Notes: generated from the sequence alone by a model not told the origin. A stretch of 64,000 bases of DNA from Motilimonas eburnea (GCF_021295345.1 NZ_JAIMJB010000013.1:62001-126000), one strand, 5' to 3'; positions 1-10,455 are shown, counted from the first letter of the stretch. Made by a program: numbers and translations.

Positions 1-890
1 CACAAGGTCCTGCTGATGCAAGCCCATCTGTGCGTCGTTTAATGAACGAGCACGGCATTGATGCTAGCCAAATTAAAGGCACAGGCAAGGGCGGCGTGAT
101 CACTAAAGAAGACGTAGAAAACTTCCGCAATGCAAAAGCAGCGCCTGCGGCGGCTGCACCCGTTGCTACGACACCTGAAGCGGTTGCTGCGCGCAGTGAA
201 AAGCGTGTCCCTATGACGCGTTTACGTAAGCGTATTGCAGAGCGTCTACTGGAAGCAAAAAATTCAACGGCGATGCTGACTACGTTTAACGAAATCAACA
301 TGAAGCCTATCATGGACATTCGTAAGCAATACCAAGAGGTGTTTGAGAAAAAACACGGTATTCGTCTAGGCTTTATGTCTTTCTACGTAAAAGCAGTGAC
401 TGAAGCCCTAAAACGCTACCCAGAAGTGAACGCGTCAATTGATGGCGATGACATCGTTTATCACAACTTCTTTGACGTGAGCATTGCTGTGTCTACGCCA
501 CGTGGTCTGGTAACGCCAGTATTACGTGACTGTGATACCTTAGGTTTAGCTGACATTGAAAAGAACATTCGTGAGCTAGCCATTAAAGGCCGCGACGGTA
601 AATTGACCGTAGAGGAGATGATGGGGGGTAACTTCACCATCACCAACGGCGGTGTATTTGGCTCACTTTTGTCTACGCCTATCATCAACCCACCGCAAGC
701 GGCTATTTTAGGTATGCACAAGATCCAAGAACGCCCAATGGCCATCAATGGTAAGGTTGAAATTTTACCTATGATGTACTTGGCGCTGTCATACGATCAT
801 CGCCTAATTGATGGTAAAGAATCAGTGGGCTTCTTGGTAACGGTTAAAGAGTTACTTGAAGATCCAACACGTCTACTGCTGGATGTATAA
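1..890 (+). CDS. sucB: Dihydrolipoamide succinyltransferase (E2 of 2-oxoglutarate dehydrogenase), C-terminal part
   Basis: The gene is cut by the left window edge; the frame is open from base 3, giving about 295 visible residues of a protein normally near 400. The lipoyl domain is therefore outside the window. What remains starts with the E3-binding domain (visible residues about 8-45, including [12 protein letters not shown] and [11 protein letters not shown]), then an Ala/Pro linker, then the catalytic acyltransferase domain. The active-site motif SYDHRLIDG near the C-terminus carries the expected His and Asp. The enzyme transfers the succinyl group from lipoate to CoA in the TCA cycle, in the cytoplasm. 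sucC and sucD follow on the same strand, the usual order. Identity is firm. Confidence 0.97.
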   Translation, partial: QGPADASPSVRRLMNEHGIDASQIKGTGKGGVITKEDVENFRNAKAAPAAAAPVATTPEAVAARSEKRVPMTRLRKRIAERLLEAKNSTAMLTTFNEINMKPIMDIRKQYQEVFEKKHGIRLGFMSFYVKAVTEALKRYPEVNASIDGDDIVYHNFFDVSIAVSTPRGLVTPVLRDCDTLGLADIEKNIRELAIKGRDGKLTVEEMMGGNFTITNGGVFGSLLSTPIINPPQAAILGMHKIQERPMAINGKVEILPMMYLALSYDHRLIDGKESVGFLVTVKELLEDPTRLLLDV

Positions 891-915
891 GTAGTAAACG
901 AACAGTTTATAAGTT

Positions 916-938
916 TGGGCTCACTTGAGCCCATTTTC
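916..938 (+). terminator. Hairpin between sucB and sucC, possible attenuator
   Basis: TGGGCTC (916-922) pairs with GAGCCCA (927-933) across a 4-base loop, followed by TTTT. The T-run is short, so partial termination or mRNA processing between sucB and sucC is more likely than a full stop. Seen in sequence; function inferred. Confidence 0.5.
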
Positions 939-990
939 GCAGGGTGGTTCACACCTAAAGAACGTTGCATAAAAAAACGGATAAAACATC

Positions 991-2157
991 ATGAATTTGC
1001 ATGAGTACCAGGCAAAACAGCTATTTGCTGATTTCGGATTGCCAGTTCCAGAAGGATACGCGTGTGATACACCGCACGAAGCCGCAGAAGCAGCCAGCAA
1101 AATTGGTGGCGAGAAATGGGTTGTAAAATGTCAGGTACACGCCGGTGGCCGCGGTAAAGCGGGTGGCGTTGAGTTACATACAACCAAAGATGGCATCAAA
1201 GGCTTTGCTGAGAAGTGGTTAGGTAAAAACCTAGTCACTTACCAAACTGACGCTAACGGTCAGCCTGTTGCTAAAATCTTAGTTGAAGAAGCATCTAACA
1301 TTGCTAACGAACTGTACCTAGGTGCGGTAGTTGACCGCGGTTCACGTCGCGTTGTTTTCATGGCATCGACCGAAGGTGGTATGGAAATTGAGAAAGTAGC
1401 TGAAGAAACGCCTGAGCTGATCCACAAAGCGGCGATTGACCCGCTAGTAGGCCCACAAGCTTACCAAGGCCGTGAACTTGCTTTCAAACTAGGCTTAGTT
1501 GGCGATCAAATCAAACAGTTCACTAAGATTTTCTTAGGCCTAGGAAACATGTTCATCCAGCATGATCTAGCGCTACTAGAAATCAACCCGCTAGTGGTAA
1601 CGGGTGAAGGTAACTTGTTATGTCTAGACGGTAAAATCAACATCGACTCAAACGCGATGTACCGTCAGCCTAAACTTCGTGAAATGCACGATCCTTCACA
1701 AGAAGACGAGCGCGAAGCACACGCCGCTAAATTTGAACTTAACTATGTTGCCTTAGACGGTAACGTAGGTTGTATGGTGAACGGTGCGGGCCTAGCAATG
1801 GGTACCATGGACATCGTTAACCTACACGGCGGCAAGCCAGCTAACTTCCTAGATGTAGGCGGCGGCGCAACCAAAGAGCGCGTAGCGGAAGCATTTAAAA
1901 TCATTCTATCTGATGCCAACGTGAAAGCAGTTTTAGTTAACATCTTCGGCGGTATCGTACGTTGTGACATGATTGCAGAAGGTATTATCGGCGCTGTTAA
2001 AGAAGTGGGCGTTGAAGTACCAGTTGTGGTACGCCTTGAAGGTACCAATGCTGAATTGGGTCGTGAAGTGCTAGCTAAATCTGGTCTAGATATCATTGCT
2101 GCTACAAGTCTTACTGACGCGGCTGAGCAAGTTGTTAAAGCTGCGGAGGGCAAATAA
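991..2157 (+). CDS. sucC: Succinyl-CoA synthetase (ADP-forming) beta subunit
   Basis: 388 residues, the normal family length. The protein opens with [12 protein letters not shown] and has an ATP-grasp domain ([20 protein letters not shown]) followed by the C-terminal CoA-ligase domain ([18 protein letters not shown]). With SucD it converts succinyl-CoA, ADP and phosphate to succinate, ATP and CoA. The stop codon overlaps the sucD start by one base (TAATG), which points to translational coupling. The start is preceded only by a weak purine stretch (CGGATAAAA). Confidence 0.98.
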   Translation: MNLHEYQAKQLFADFGLPVPEGYACDTPHEAAEAASKIGGEKWVVKCQVHAGGRGKAGGVELHTTKDGIKGFAEKWLGKNLVTYQTDANGQPVAKILVEEASNIANELYLGAVVDRGSRRVVFMASTEGGMEIEKVAEETPELIHKAAIDPLVGPQAYQGRELAFKLGLVGDQIKQFTKIFLGLGNMFIQHDLALLEINPLVVTGEGNLLCLDGKINIDSNAMYRQPKLREMHDPSQEDEREAHAAKFELNYVALDGNVGCMVNGAGLAMGTMDIVNLHGGKPANFLDVGGGATKERVAEAFKIILSDANVKAVLVNIFGGIVRCDMIAEGIIGAVKEVGVEVPVVVRLEGTNAELGREVLAKSGLDIIAATSLTDAAEQVVKAAEGK

Positions 2158-3029
2158 TGTCTGTATTAATTAATAAAGATACTAAAGTTATCTGTCAGGG
2201 TTTCACTGGCGGCCAAGGTACATTCCACTCTGAGCAAGCGATTGCTTACGGTACACAAATGGTGGGTGGTGTGTCTCCTGGTAAAGGCGGCAGCGAGCAC
2301 TTAGGTTTACCTGTATTCAATACAGTGCGTGAAGCCGTTGAAGCAACAGGCGCGACAGCAACCGTTATCTATGTACCAGCTCCGTTTTGTAAAGACGCTA
2401 TCTTAGAAGCGATTGATGCCGGTATTGAACTGATCGTAACCATTACCGAAGGTATCCCTACACTTGATATGCTTGACGTTAAAGTTAAGCTTGAAGAGAC
2501 GGGCGTGCGCATGATTGGTCCTAACTGTCCAGGTGTGATCACTCCAGGCGAATGTAAGATTGGTATCATGCCAGGTCACATTCACAAGCCAGGTAAAGTG
2601 GGTATCGTTTCTCGCTCTGGTACATTAACGTACGAAGCGGTTAAACAAACGACCGATGCTGGTTTTGGCCAATCTACTTGTGTTGGTATCGGTGGTGACC
2701 CAATCCCAGGTACGAACTTTATCGACGTATTGGAAATGTTCCAAAACGATCCAGCAACCGAAGCCATCGTCATGATCGGTGAAATTGGTGGTACTGCGGA
2801 AGAAGAAGCAGCTGCTTACATCAAAGAGCATGTAACCAAGCCAGTTGTTTCTTACATCGCGGGTGTGACTGCGCCTCCGGGTAAGCGTATGGGCCATGCT
2901 GGTGCGATCATCTCTGGTGGTAAAGGCACGGCTGAAGATAAATTCGCAGCCCTTGAAGCGGCAGGTGTGAAAACCACTAAGTCGTTAGCCGAAATTGGCA
3001 GTGCGCTAAAAGCGGTAACAGGTTGGTAA
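2157..3029 (+). CDS. sucD: Succinyl-CoA synthetase alpha subunit
   Basis: 290 residues, full length. The N-terminal CoA-binding Rossmann domain carries [17 protein letters not shown]. The phosphorylated active-site histidine is expected in the [10 protein letters not shown] segment near residue 245. The RMIGPNCPG motif is also present. The protein forms the heteromeric synthetase with SucC, to which it is translationally coupled. It is the last gene of the suc run; a strong hairpin terminator follows. Confidence 0.98.
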   Translation: MSVLINKDTKVICQGFTGGQGTFHSEQAIAYGTQMVGGVSPGKGGSEHLGLPVFNTVREAVEATGATATVIYVPAPFCKDAILEAIDAGIELIVTITEGIPTLDMLDVKVKLEETGVRMIGPNCPGVITPGECKIGIMPGHIHKPGKVGIVSRSGTLTYEAVKQTTDAGFGQSTCVGIGGDPIPGTNFIDVLEMFQNDPATEAIVMIGEIGGTAEEEAAAYIKEHVTKPVVSYIAGVTAPPGKRMGHAGAIISGGKGTAEDKFAALEAAGVKTTKSLAEIGSALKAVTGW

Positions 3030-3052
3030 GCAAGGCTTAGCAAGCTATATAT

Positions 3053-3088
3053 GATTGAAAACCCGCTTAGTGCGGGTTTTTTTCAATC
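3053..3088. terminator. Bidirectional rho-independent terminator after sucD
   Basis: A long stem: GATTGAAAACCCGC and GCGGGTTTTTTTCAATC around a TTAG loop, with a T-run on both strands. It lies between the convergent ends of sucD (+) and the GGDEF-like gene (-) and can serve both. Confidence 0.9.
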
Positions 3089-3153
3089 TTAAACTGGCCT
3101 ATTTGACTCACGGCTCATGATTGGCCTTTTAGCATGATCTTCTCGTTATTCTT

Positions 3154-3879
3154 TTACCATTGCTGATATATATCTTGCTGGTTGAGTTTTGCTTCCAGTA
3201 AAGCATCCTGTGCACGTTGTAAGGCTTGCTCCACCGAATCCCCTTGATGGCTTTGCGTTAATCCTAGTCGGCAGATGATTTCCATGCTGTTAAATAACTC
3301 ATCGACTATCGCGCGATGGAGCTTTTTCGCTAATTGCTGTGTTTGGTGCACATCATACCCTTTGGCAATGACGATAAATTGCGCGCCAGTCCAGCGGGCA
3401 CTAAATCCCTGCTTAGTGCAATATCGTGCCAAGATCGCGGCTTTTCTTACGAGAACCTCGTCGCCGATGTCGTAGCCAAAGCTTTCATTAATTTGCTTAA
3501 AGTTGTCCAGATCAATCAGCAACAAACCAAACTTCGCTTGTTGTTGCTGTAACTTACTTAACTCTATTATGGCGGCTCTGCGGTTGTGGCCTTTAGTGAT
3601 GGTATCTTGTAAAGAAAGCTTTTCAACAATGAGATATAGCCCCTTAATTTCGCGCCAACGCCGCCAAGAAAACCAAGCAAAGCAAAAAGACAGAAACACA
3701 GCAAAGGGGATCAGTTCATCGAGCTCAAGGCTTTCATAATTTCGCGTGGTGGCAAAAAGCCATTCGGAAAGATCATATTGGAAGGATACGATAAACACCA
3801 AAGTAGATAGTAAGGCGATGATGATTAGATCACGCTTGGCTGAGCTGGTTAAGCTAATTGAATTACTAAATCGTCTCAT
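3154..3879 (-). CDS. Membrane protein with degenerate GGDEF domain
   Basis: 241 residues. Two hydrophobic segments (about 18-33 and 56-73) flank a short loop, followed by a GGDEF-type domain (about 88-240). The substrate-binding helix LIDLDNFKQINESFGYDIGD is conserved, but the signature that should read GGDEF is TGAQF (164-168) after RW. Glycine 1 and the acidic D/E pair are lost, so cyclase activity is very unlikely. An I-site RxxD is not seen at the usual position. A strong ribosome site (AAGGAGG) precedes the start. It is divergent from the intact GGDEF-EAL gene about 270 bases away. A regulatory or dimerisation role is inference only. Confidence 0.85.
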   Translation of the reverse strand: MRRFSNSISLTSSAKRDLIIIALLSTLVFIVSFQYDLSEWLFATTRNYESLELDELIPFAVFLSFCFAWFSWRRWREIKGLYLIVEKLSLQDTITKGHNRRAAIIELSKLQQQQAKFGLLLIDLDNFKQINESFGYDIGDEVLVRKAAILARYCTKQGFSARWTGAQFIVIAKGYDVHQTQQLAKKLHRAIVDELFNSMEIICRLGLTQSHQGDSVEQALQRAQDALLEAKLNQQDIYQQW

Positions 3880-4148
3880 CCTTAGCCTCCTTGCAAGGTC
3901 TTCTTTACTTTAGCCTATTTCACCTTGTTAATTAATTCTCAGAGCACAAAATGTGTTAAAACGTTAGCGGTGGCGCATATTTTCCGAGCGAATTGCCTAA
4001 AATGATGACCTGAAACGCAAAGTGTTAGTGAGTGTGTTGCACCAGTGAACTGTGAAGATGGCAGCATTTTCGTTACCCAATGAGGTTAGCGCTTTAGCCT
4101 TTGATGCAAGTTTGCCATACTGGGTATAGGCAAGTACTAGGGATACCT

Positions 4149-5933
4149 ATGTCAAGAAAAACGTTTCACTGGCAGACACTCATGCATATGGAAACATGGG
4201 TTTCCATATTTTACTATGTCGCTGTGGCAAGTGTGTTTTCGACCCTATACCATGAGCACCAAGTTTATAACTACCTGTATGTTGCTTTCCCTCTTTTATT
4301 GATTTTTGCCAAGCGTTGTCAATTTTATTTATTCAAGTGTATCAGTGCTGTGCTGGCGTTATTACTCGTGGTAATAGGTGGGCTGTTTGATCCCATACAC
4401 TTTGATGCGGTAGAAGAAACCTTCATCTTGCTACCCTTGGTTTATGTTATTTTATTTCCTCATTCACTTTGGCCCATTGCCAGTGCGCTTGTGATGTTGC
4501 TGGTGTTTTATCTCCACTTGCCAGCAGCGGAATTAGATGAATATATTGAAGACGCTATCGAGCTGATTGCGATCACCTCATTTGCTTCTGTGATGGCCTT
4601 TTTTCAACAAAAGTTAAAGCAGCAAATGTTGAACTACCGTCGTGAAAGTATGACGGATTACTTGACACAATTGCCTAATAGAAAAGGATTTTATGCCGAT
4701 TTAGCCAAGTTTAAATTACAGGGGCACCAGTCTGAACAACGTGCTGCATTGTTACAAATTGATCTTGATGGCTTTAAACGTATAAATGACAACATGGGGC
4801 ACAACATTGGCGATCTTGTGCTGCAAGAGTTTGCCAAGCGGCTACAGCAAACCCATTCTAATTGGGTGTCCAGTTATCGTATCGGCGGTGATGAATTCGC
4901 AGTGTTGGTTAAACCACGCAATGATTTGGTCAGCGAAGCAGAGGCCCTTGCTCACCAAATTCTTGGGTTTTCAACGCTTCCTTACACCTTTATGAATCGA
5001 GAGTATCATTTAACGGCCAGTATCGGCATCGCCCTCTATCAAGATGCATCTGGCCTTAATGATATTTGGTGTCGTAATGCCGATATCGCCATGTATCGCT
5101 CAAAAGAATATGGCAAAAACACCTTTCATTGGTTTGATCACCAATTGATCCAAGAAACCATCCGCCGTTACCAATTGGAAAAAGAATTACTACTCGCACT
5201 CGAGCAATCCCAGTTTTATTTGGTTTATCAGCCTAAGGTCAGCATTGCGACTCATCAAGTTGTCGGTGTCGAGGCCTTGATCCGCTGGCATCATCCACAA
5301 TTGGGCTTGATCCCGCCCGCTGATTTCATTCCTATTGCCGAGGATAGCCAACAAATTATTGTGTTAGGGCGATGGGTGATGGAGGCGTCATGTCGACAAG
5401 CCAAACGCTGGCTAGACTCAGATATGGAAGTGGTGGTTTCAGTGAATGTCTCCGCAGTGCAATTAGCCCATGACGATACCTTTGAGATGATATCTCAAGC
5501 GCTGAGTTTGGCTGATTTGCCCCCTCGTTTGTTGCAAATTGAAATCACCGAAACGGCGATCATGGAAAATCCCGAAACCATCATAGTGACATTAGCCCGT
5601 TTGCGTGATTTAGGCGTTAAAGTGGCCATCGATGATTTTGGTGTGGCCTATTCTTCCCTTAATTATTTACGTCGATTACCCGTGGACGTGCTTAAGATAG
5701 ATAAGTCATTTGTCGATGATTGTGTGACGAACCATAAAGACAAAATGATAGTGCGGACCGTGGTGCAATTGGGCCATAACCTAGATGTACAAGTCACCGC
5801 TGAAGGGGTAGAAGATCAAGCTCAATTAGCCTTACTGGCAGAAGAGGGTTGTGATATGTACCAAGGCTACCTGTTTTCACCGCCGGTTTCCGCTGAGCAA
5901 ATCATTCTGATGATTCAAAATGAGGCGCCATAA
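4149..5933 (+). CDS. Membrane-bound GGDEF-EAL protein (probable c-di-GMP turnover enzyme)
   Basis: 594 residues from the ATG at 4149, which has AGGGA at good spacing; an in-frame TTG at 4101 lacks such a site. The first ~155 residues are hydrophobic, with about five membrane segments. A GGDEF domain follows with intact GGDEF at 246-250, but the I-site position reads SNWV instead of RxxD, so product inhibition is probably absent. The EAL domain has EAL (375-377), NVSAVQL, EITE, DDFG, KIDKSFV, AEGVED and QGYLFSPP, the residues expected of an active phosphodiesterase. Whether cyclase or phosphodiesterase dominates cannot be told from sequence. Confidence 0.93.
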   Translation: MSRKTFHWQTLMHMETWVSIFYYVAVASVFSTLYHEHQVYNYLYVAFPLLLIFAKRCQFYLFKCISAVLALLLVVIGGLFDPIHFDAVEETFILLPLVYVILFPHSLWPIASALVMLLVFYLHLPAAELDEYIEDAIELIAITSFASVMAFFQQKLKQQMLNYRRESMTDYLTQLPNRKGFYADLAKFKLQGHQSEQRAALLQIDLDGFKRINDNMGHNIGDLVLQEFAKRLQQTHSNWVSSYRIGGDEFAVLVKPRNDLVSEAEALAHQILGFSTLPYTFMNREYHLTASIGIALYQDASGLNDIWCRNADIAMYRSKEYGKNTFHWFDHQLIQETIRRYQLEKELLLALEQSQFYLVYQPKVSIATHQVVGVEALIRWHHPQLGLIPPADFIPIAEDSQQIIVLGRWVMEASCRQAKRWLDSDMEVVVSVNVSAVQLAHDDTFEMISQALSLADLPPRLLQIEITETAIMENPETIIVTLARLRDLGVKVAIDDFGVAYSSLNYLRRLPVDVLKIDKSFVDDCVTNHKDKMIVRTVVQLGHNLDVQVTAEGVEDQAQLALLAEEGCDMYQGYLFSPPVSAEQIILMIQNEAP

Positions 5934-6206
5934 GGGAGTAAGCCTTGATAGCATGAAGCGCCAATATTGAGTTGTACTCCCTAAGACAATGCCTGATATA
6001 CTGGCCCAATACCTTAATCTATATAAGTTCTGTTGTCCTGATATGATTTTTCGTGGTGTGTATTTTGGTAAGTTGCCCCCGGCAAGGGCCCCCCAACAAG
6101 GTGCCCCTGAAAAGGAAGCTGCCGAAATAGCGTAATCCACTAGAGCGAAAGTCAACCGTCATGCGTCAATAGGCCAAATGTCTTGTTACCACTTGGGAAC
6201 TTAGTT
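5934..6206. other. Intergenic region, no gene seen
   Basis: 273 bases between the GGDEF-EAL gene and dbpA. A C-rich stretch near 6075-6110 stands out in base composition. I see no convincing terminator, promoter or small gene; the antisense open frame here is not supported by composition or a ribosome site. Confidence 0.4.
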
Positions 6207-7592
6207 TTGACTCAAACCTCTTTTTCTTCACTCGCGCTGCGCTCTGAATTACTGACTAACTTAGCGTCATTAGGCTATGACTCGATGACCCCTATCCAAG
6301 CCATGAGCTTGCCGGCCATTATTGGGGGTAAGGATGTGATTGCCCAAGGTAAAACTGGCTCGGGCAAAACAGCTGCGTTTGGTTTGGGGTTATTGCAAGC
6401 CTTAGATGTAAAACGTTTTCGCATTCAAACCTTAGTGCTATGTCCCACCCGAGAGCTGGCCGACCAAGTGGCGGTTGAAATCCGTAAACTAGCCAGAGCG
6501 ATCCACAACATTAAGGTGCTCACCTTATGTGGGGGCATGCCGTTTGGGCCACAAATTGGCTCACTAGAACATGGTGCACATATCGTGGTGGGTACGCCGG
6601 GCAGGGTGCTCGACCATCTCAATAAGGGGACATTAGTGCTCGATGACATCAATACGTTTGTATTGGATGAAGCCGATCGCATGCTGGATATGGGGTTTCA
6701 AGAAGCCCTCGATGCCATTATTAACAAGATGCCGCCTCAGCGTCAAACCTTGTTATTTAGTGCGACTTTTCCGCCTGAAATCAAAACCATCGCCGATCGC
6801 ATTATGCGCGATCCCGACATGGTTAAGGTGGAATCTAAGCACGCCACCAATACCATTGCCCAGCACTTTTATGAGGTCGATGGGCAAGATGGGCGCGTGT
6901 TGGCGACCCGCTTATTGTTAATGCAACATCAACCGCCATCCTGTGTCATTTTCTGTAACATGAAAAAAGATACCGACGCCTTAGCTGATGAATTGCGCCG
7001 CTATGGTTTTAGCGCACTTGCTTTGCATGGCGATCTTGAGCAAAAAGACCGCGACCAAACCTTAGTGCGCTTTGCTAACAAGAGTGTGTCGATTTTGGTC
7101 GCCACCGATGTGGCTGCGCGGGGGTTAGACATAGATGCACTGGATATGGTGATCAATTTTCATCTTGCCCATGATCCCGAGGTACATGTTCATCGCATTG
7201 GTCGCACCGGTCGCGCAGGCAGTAAGGGCATCGCGTGCTCGCTATTTACCAGCAAAGACGTTAACAAGGTGATTGCCCTTGAAGACTATTTAGCCAGTAC
7301 AATTACGCCAACCCCTTTGCCAAATGTTCAGGTGCTCGATGCTGATATCCCCAAACCTGAAATGGTCAGCTTACGAATTGATGGGGGTAAAAAGCAAAAA
7401 GTCAGGCCGGGTGATATTGTCGGCGCCCTGACGTCAGATAAAAGCATCACTTTTGCCAGTATTGGCAAAATTCAAGTGCTAGATCACTGGGCTTATGTTG
7501 CAGTGCATCGTGATATTGCGACCAAAGCGCTAAAGACATTGGAGCACGGCAAAATTAAAGGCCGCAAATTTCGTGTTGCCCGTATGCGTTAA
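6207..7592 (+). CDS. dbpA: ATP-dependent RNA helicase DbpA (DEAD box)
   Basis: 461 residues if translation starts at the TTG at 6207, which has GGGA eight bases upstream and gives an N-terminus like E. coli DbpA; a TTG at 6183 would add eight residues. DEAD-box motifs in order: Q motif (MTPIQ), AQGKTGSGKT, PTRELA, GTPGR, DEAD in VLDEADRMLDMGF, SAT, and the helicase C motifs ATDVAARGLDI and HRIGRTGRAG. The C-terminal ~75 residues form the DbpA RNA-binding domain (RIDGGKKQKVRPGDI, GKIKGRKFRVARM) that targets hairpin 92 of 23S rRNA in E. coli. Role: late 50S subunit assembly. Confidence 0.95.
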   Translation: MTQTSFSSLALRSELLTNLASLGYDSMTPIQAMSLPAIIGGKDVIAQGKTGSGKTAAFGLGLLQALDVKRFRIQTLVLCPTRELADQVAVEIRKLARAIHNIKVLTLCGGMPFGPQIGSLEHGAHIVVGTPGRVLDHLNKGTLVLDDINTFVLDEADRMLDMGFQEALDAIINKMPPQRQTLLFSATFPPEIKTIADRIMRDPDMVKVESKHATNTIAQHFYEVDGQDGRVLATRLLLMQHQPPSCVIFCNMKKDTDALADELRRYGFSALALHGDLEQKDRDQTLVRFANKSVSILVATDVAARGLDIDALDMVINFHLAHDPEVHVHRIGRTGRAGSKGIACSLFTSKDVNKVIALEDYLASTITPTPLPNVQVLDADIPKPEMVSLRIDGGKKQKVRPGDIVGALTSDKSITFASIGKIQVLDHWAYVAVHRDIATKALKTLEHGKIKGRKFRVARMR

Positions 7593-7743
7593 TCTGTTAG
7601 CAAGGTTTATCGCCAGCTTATAGAAAGGTATCTCGTTGGTTTAATGTAAATTAGGTGTGTTTTTTGTGAAAGGTCGAACATAGCTTTTCGTTCCCTTAGT
7701 GTATGCTAAGGAGAAACAAAACCGACAGCCGAAAATACAGCTT

Positions 7744-10455
7744 ATGAGCCAACGTAACTTAAACTTGCTTTTTAAACCCCAATCCGTTGCTGTGATTGGG
7801 GCATCAACGCGCGAGCAACGCGCTGGTAACGTGGTGATGAAAAACCTGCTGGCGGGCGGTTTTTCCGGTCCCATTATGCCAGTCACCCCCAAGTACAAAG
7901 CGGTGCTTGGAGTGTTGGCTTATCCCAATATTGAAGCGCTGCCCCAAGTGCCTGACTTAGCCATCGTCTGTACCGCTGCGCAGCGAGTGCCGCGCATTGT
8001 CGAGAAGCTAGGCCAGCACGGCTGTAAAGCCGTTGTGGTGGTTTCCGGTGGCTTTGATGAGTTGTGTAATGAAGATGGTATTGCTCTCAAGCATCGGCTG
8101 AATGACTTTGCCAAAAAGTACGGTATTCGTATTTTAGGCCCCAATAGCCTGGGCCTGATTTTACCTGGCATAGGGCTTAATGCCAGCCTCGCCCATGCCG
8201 GAGCGCAGCAAGGTAAACTCGCTTTTGTGTCACAATCTGCGGCTATTTGTACCACGGTGCTTGATTGGGCTAATAACAAAGGTATCGGTTTTTCTCACTT
8301 TATTTCCCTCGGTGATGGCATCAATGTCGATTTTGATGAAATGCTGGATCTATTAGGCCGCGATGGTAAAACCCGTGCCATCATGCTTTATGTCGACTCG
8401 GTTCATCAAAGTCGAGATTTTATGTCAGCCGCGCGCGCGGCCTCGCGCAACAAACCTATCTTGGTGATTAAATCCGGTCGCAGTCACGAAGGGGCCCGCG
8501 CAGCAGAGCTGCATACCGGGGGTGTAACGGGCAGTGATGCCGTATATGATGCCGCGTTTAAACGCGCCGGTATGTTGCGGGTAAATGATTTACATGAACT
8601 ATTTGCCGCGGTAGAAACCTTAGCCCATTCAAATCCTCTTAAAGGAGAGCGTTTAGCTATTGTTACCAATGGTGGAGGCCCTGGTGTGTTGGCCGTTGAT
8701 GCCTTGATTGAGCGTGGCGGTAAATTAGCACAATTAGATGAACAAACCTTGGCTGAGCTGGATAAGGTGTTGCCAAGCAATTGGTCTCGCGCCAATCCGG
8801 TGGATATCATTGGTGACGCTACGCCAGAACGATATGCGCGAGCCGTCGATGTGTTAATGAACTCTAAAGAAATCGATGCTGTGCTGGTGATGCATTCTCC
8901 TTCGGCCTTGGCACATAGTGAAGAGACTGCAGAAGCCGTTATCAGCGCGGTAAAACTGCATCCTAATCAAAGACGCTTTAATATTTTAACCAACTGGACG
9001 GGAGAGCAAGCGGCTTATGAAGCCAGAAGGCTGTTTTCTGCAGCAGGTTTGCCTACGTATCGCACGCCGGAGGGGGCCGTGGGCGCCTTCATGCACATGG
9101 TTGAATATCGACGTAACCAAAAACTCTTGATGGAAACGCCGCAGTCGATTCCCGCCGATTGGCCGGCCCATGCCGATATTGCGCGAACCCGCTTACAAGC
9201 CGCCCTTGATAATGGTAAAAAAGTGCTTGAAACCCATGAAATGCAGCCCATTCTTGAAGCCTATGGGTTAAAAACGATTCCAACTTGGTTTGCCAAAGAT
9301 GCCAGTGAGGCGGTAGAAACCGCCAATCGCATTGGCTATCCCGTGGCATTAAAAGTTCAATCACCCGATATTCACCATAAATCCGATGTTCATGGGGTGA
9401 TGCTCAACCTCAACTCTCAACTTGAAGTACTGCAAGCGGCACAATCCATCAAGCAAAGGGTGAAGGACAGATTTCCACAGGCTAATATCGACGGCATGAT
9501 AGTGCAAAAGATGGCGCTGACAGCGGGTGCTCAGGAGCTGCGTGTGGCGGTTAAAAACGATCCTGTGTTTGGCCCGGCCATATTATTGGGGGAAGGGGGC
9601 TCTGAGTGGGACATCAGTCGTGATGCTGCCGTTGCACTGCCTCCTTTAAACATGGCGCTGTCGCGTTACATGGTGATTAATGCTCTTAAGAGCCAAAAAA
9701 TCCGTGATCGCCATTTGCCCTCAGGCTTTGATATGGAAGCCCTGTGTGTGATGCTAACGCAGGTGGCACACTTGATCATAGATTGCCCCGAAATCCATGA
9801 AATCGACTTCAATCCTGTCTTAATGGCGGGCAGCAAGATCACCTTGCTCGATGTCAATGTCAAACTGCAAATGGTGGAAGGTGATGCGGCTGCGCGTTTG
9901 GCTATCCGGCCTTATCCCAAAGAGTTAGAAGAATATGTCACTATTCGTAACGGCTCTCGGGTGTTGGTGCGGCCTATTCTGCCCGAGGATGAGCCAAAAC
10001 ATCGCGTCTTTGATTCGGGGCTATCACCCGAGGACAGATACAAACGCTATTTTGGTGAGCGGGCACAAATGACCCATGAAGAAATGGCCTTGTTAACCCA
10101 GATTGACTACGCTCGCGAGATGGCCTTTGTTGCTGTTGCTTGCGATGAACATGACGAGGAAGGGGAGACCTTAGGTGTGGTGCGGGCATCAACGGATCCC
10201 GACAACACCGAAGCGGAATTTGCTATGGTGGTCAAAGGCGATATGCAAGGCCAAGGTTTAGGCCGTTTCTTACTGGATAAACTGATCCGCTACTATAAAA
10301 ACAACGGCACACAAACCTTAATGGGTTTTACCATGTTACAAAACAAAGGCATGGCAGAGCTTGCGCGTAAGCTAGGGTTTAAGGTGACCATAGAGCTTGA
10401 AGATGGGCTCATTGAAATGGTACTGCCGCTGCAAGCTGAGTCATTGGATAATTAA
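7744..10455 (+). CDS. patZ: Protein lysine acetyltransferase Pat/PatZ: acyl-CoA synthetase (NDP-forming)-like plus GNAT
   Basis: 903 residues from the ATG at 7744, which gives MSQRNLNLLF as in the E. coli protein; a GTG at 7699 is possible but unlikely. Order: CoA-binding domain (AVIGAS near residue 13), succinyl-CoA ligase-like domain, ATP-grasp domain (YPVALKVQSPDIHHKSD), and a C-terminal GNAT domain (from about 745; RPILPEDEP, DIDYAREMAFVAV-like segment, GQGLGRFLLDKLI). The family acetylates acetyl-CoA synthetase and other lysines. Unlike E. coli PatZ as I recall it, the segment ELHTGGVTGS keeps a histidine (His257) at the position used for phosphoryl transfer in ADP-forming acyl-CoA synthetases. 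Monocistronic by appearance. Confidence 0.93.
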   Translation: MSQRNLNLLFKPQSVAVIGASTREQRAGNVVMKNLLAGGFSGPIMPVTPKYKAVLGVLAYPNIEALPQVPDLAIVCTAAQRVPRIVEKLGQHGCKAVVVVSGGFDELCNEDGIALKHRLNDFAKKYGIRILGPNSLGLILPGIGLNASLAHAGAQQGKLAFVSQSAAICTTVLDWANNKGIGFSHFISLGDGINVDFDEMLDLLGRDGKTRAIMLYVDSVHQSRDFMSAARAASRNKPILVIKSGRSHEGARAAELHTGGVTGSDAVYDAAFKRAGMLRVNDLHELFAAVETLAHSNPLKGERLAIVTNGGGPGVLAVDALIERGGKLAQLDEQTLAELDKVLPSNWSRANPVDIIGDATPERYARAVDVLMNSKEIDAVLVMHSPSALAHSEETAEAVISAVKLHPNQRRFNILTNWTGEQAAYEARRLFSAAGLPTYRTPEGAVGAFMHMVEYRRNQKLLMETPQSIPADWPAHADIARTRLQAALDNGKKVLETHEMQPILEAYGLKTIPTWFAKDASEAVETANRIGYPVALKVQSPDIHHKSDVHGVMLNLNSQLEVLQAAQSIKQRVKDRFPQANIDGMIVQKMALTAGAQELRVAVKNDPVFGPAILLGEGGSEWDISRDAAVALPPLNMALSRYMVINALKSQKIRDRHLPSGFDMEALCVMLTQVAHLIIDCPEIHEIDFNPVLMAGSKITLLDVNVKLQMVEGDAAARLAIRPYPKELEEYVTIRNGSRVLVRPILPEDEPKHRVFDSGLSPEDRYKRYFGERAQMTHEEMALLTQIDYAREMAFVAVACDEHDEEGETLGVVRASTDPDNTEAEFAMVVKGDMQGQGLGRFLLDKLIRYYKNNGTQTLMGFTMLQNKGMAELARKLGFKVTIELEDGLIEMVLPLQAESLDN

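Noticed and set aside
1743-2153. Antisense frame of 136 codons within sucC
   Set aside because: Shadow of a conserved gene with biased codon use.
5877-6155. 92-codon antisense frame over the end of the GGDEF-EAL gene
   Set aside because: No ribosome site, overlaps a well supported gene, composition not gene-like.
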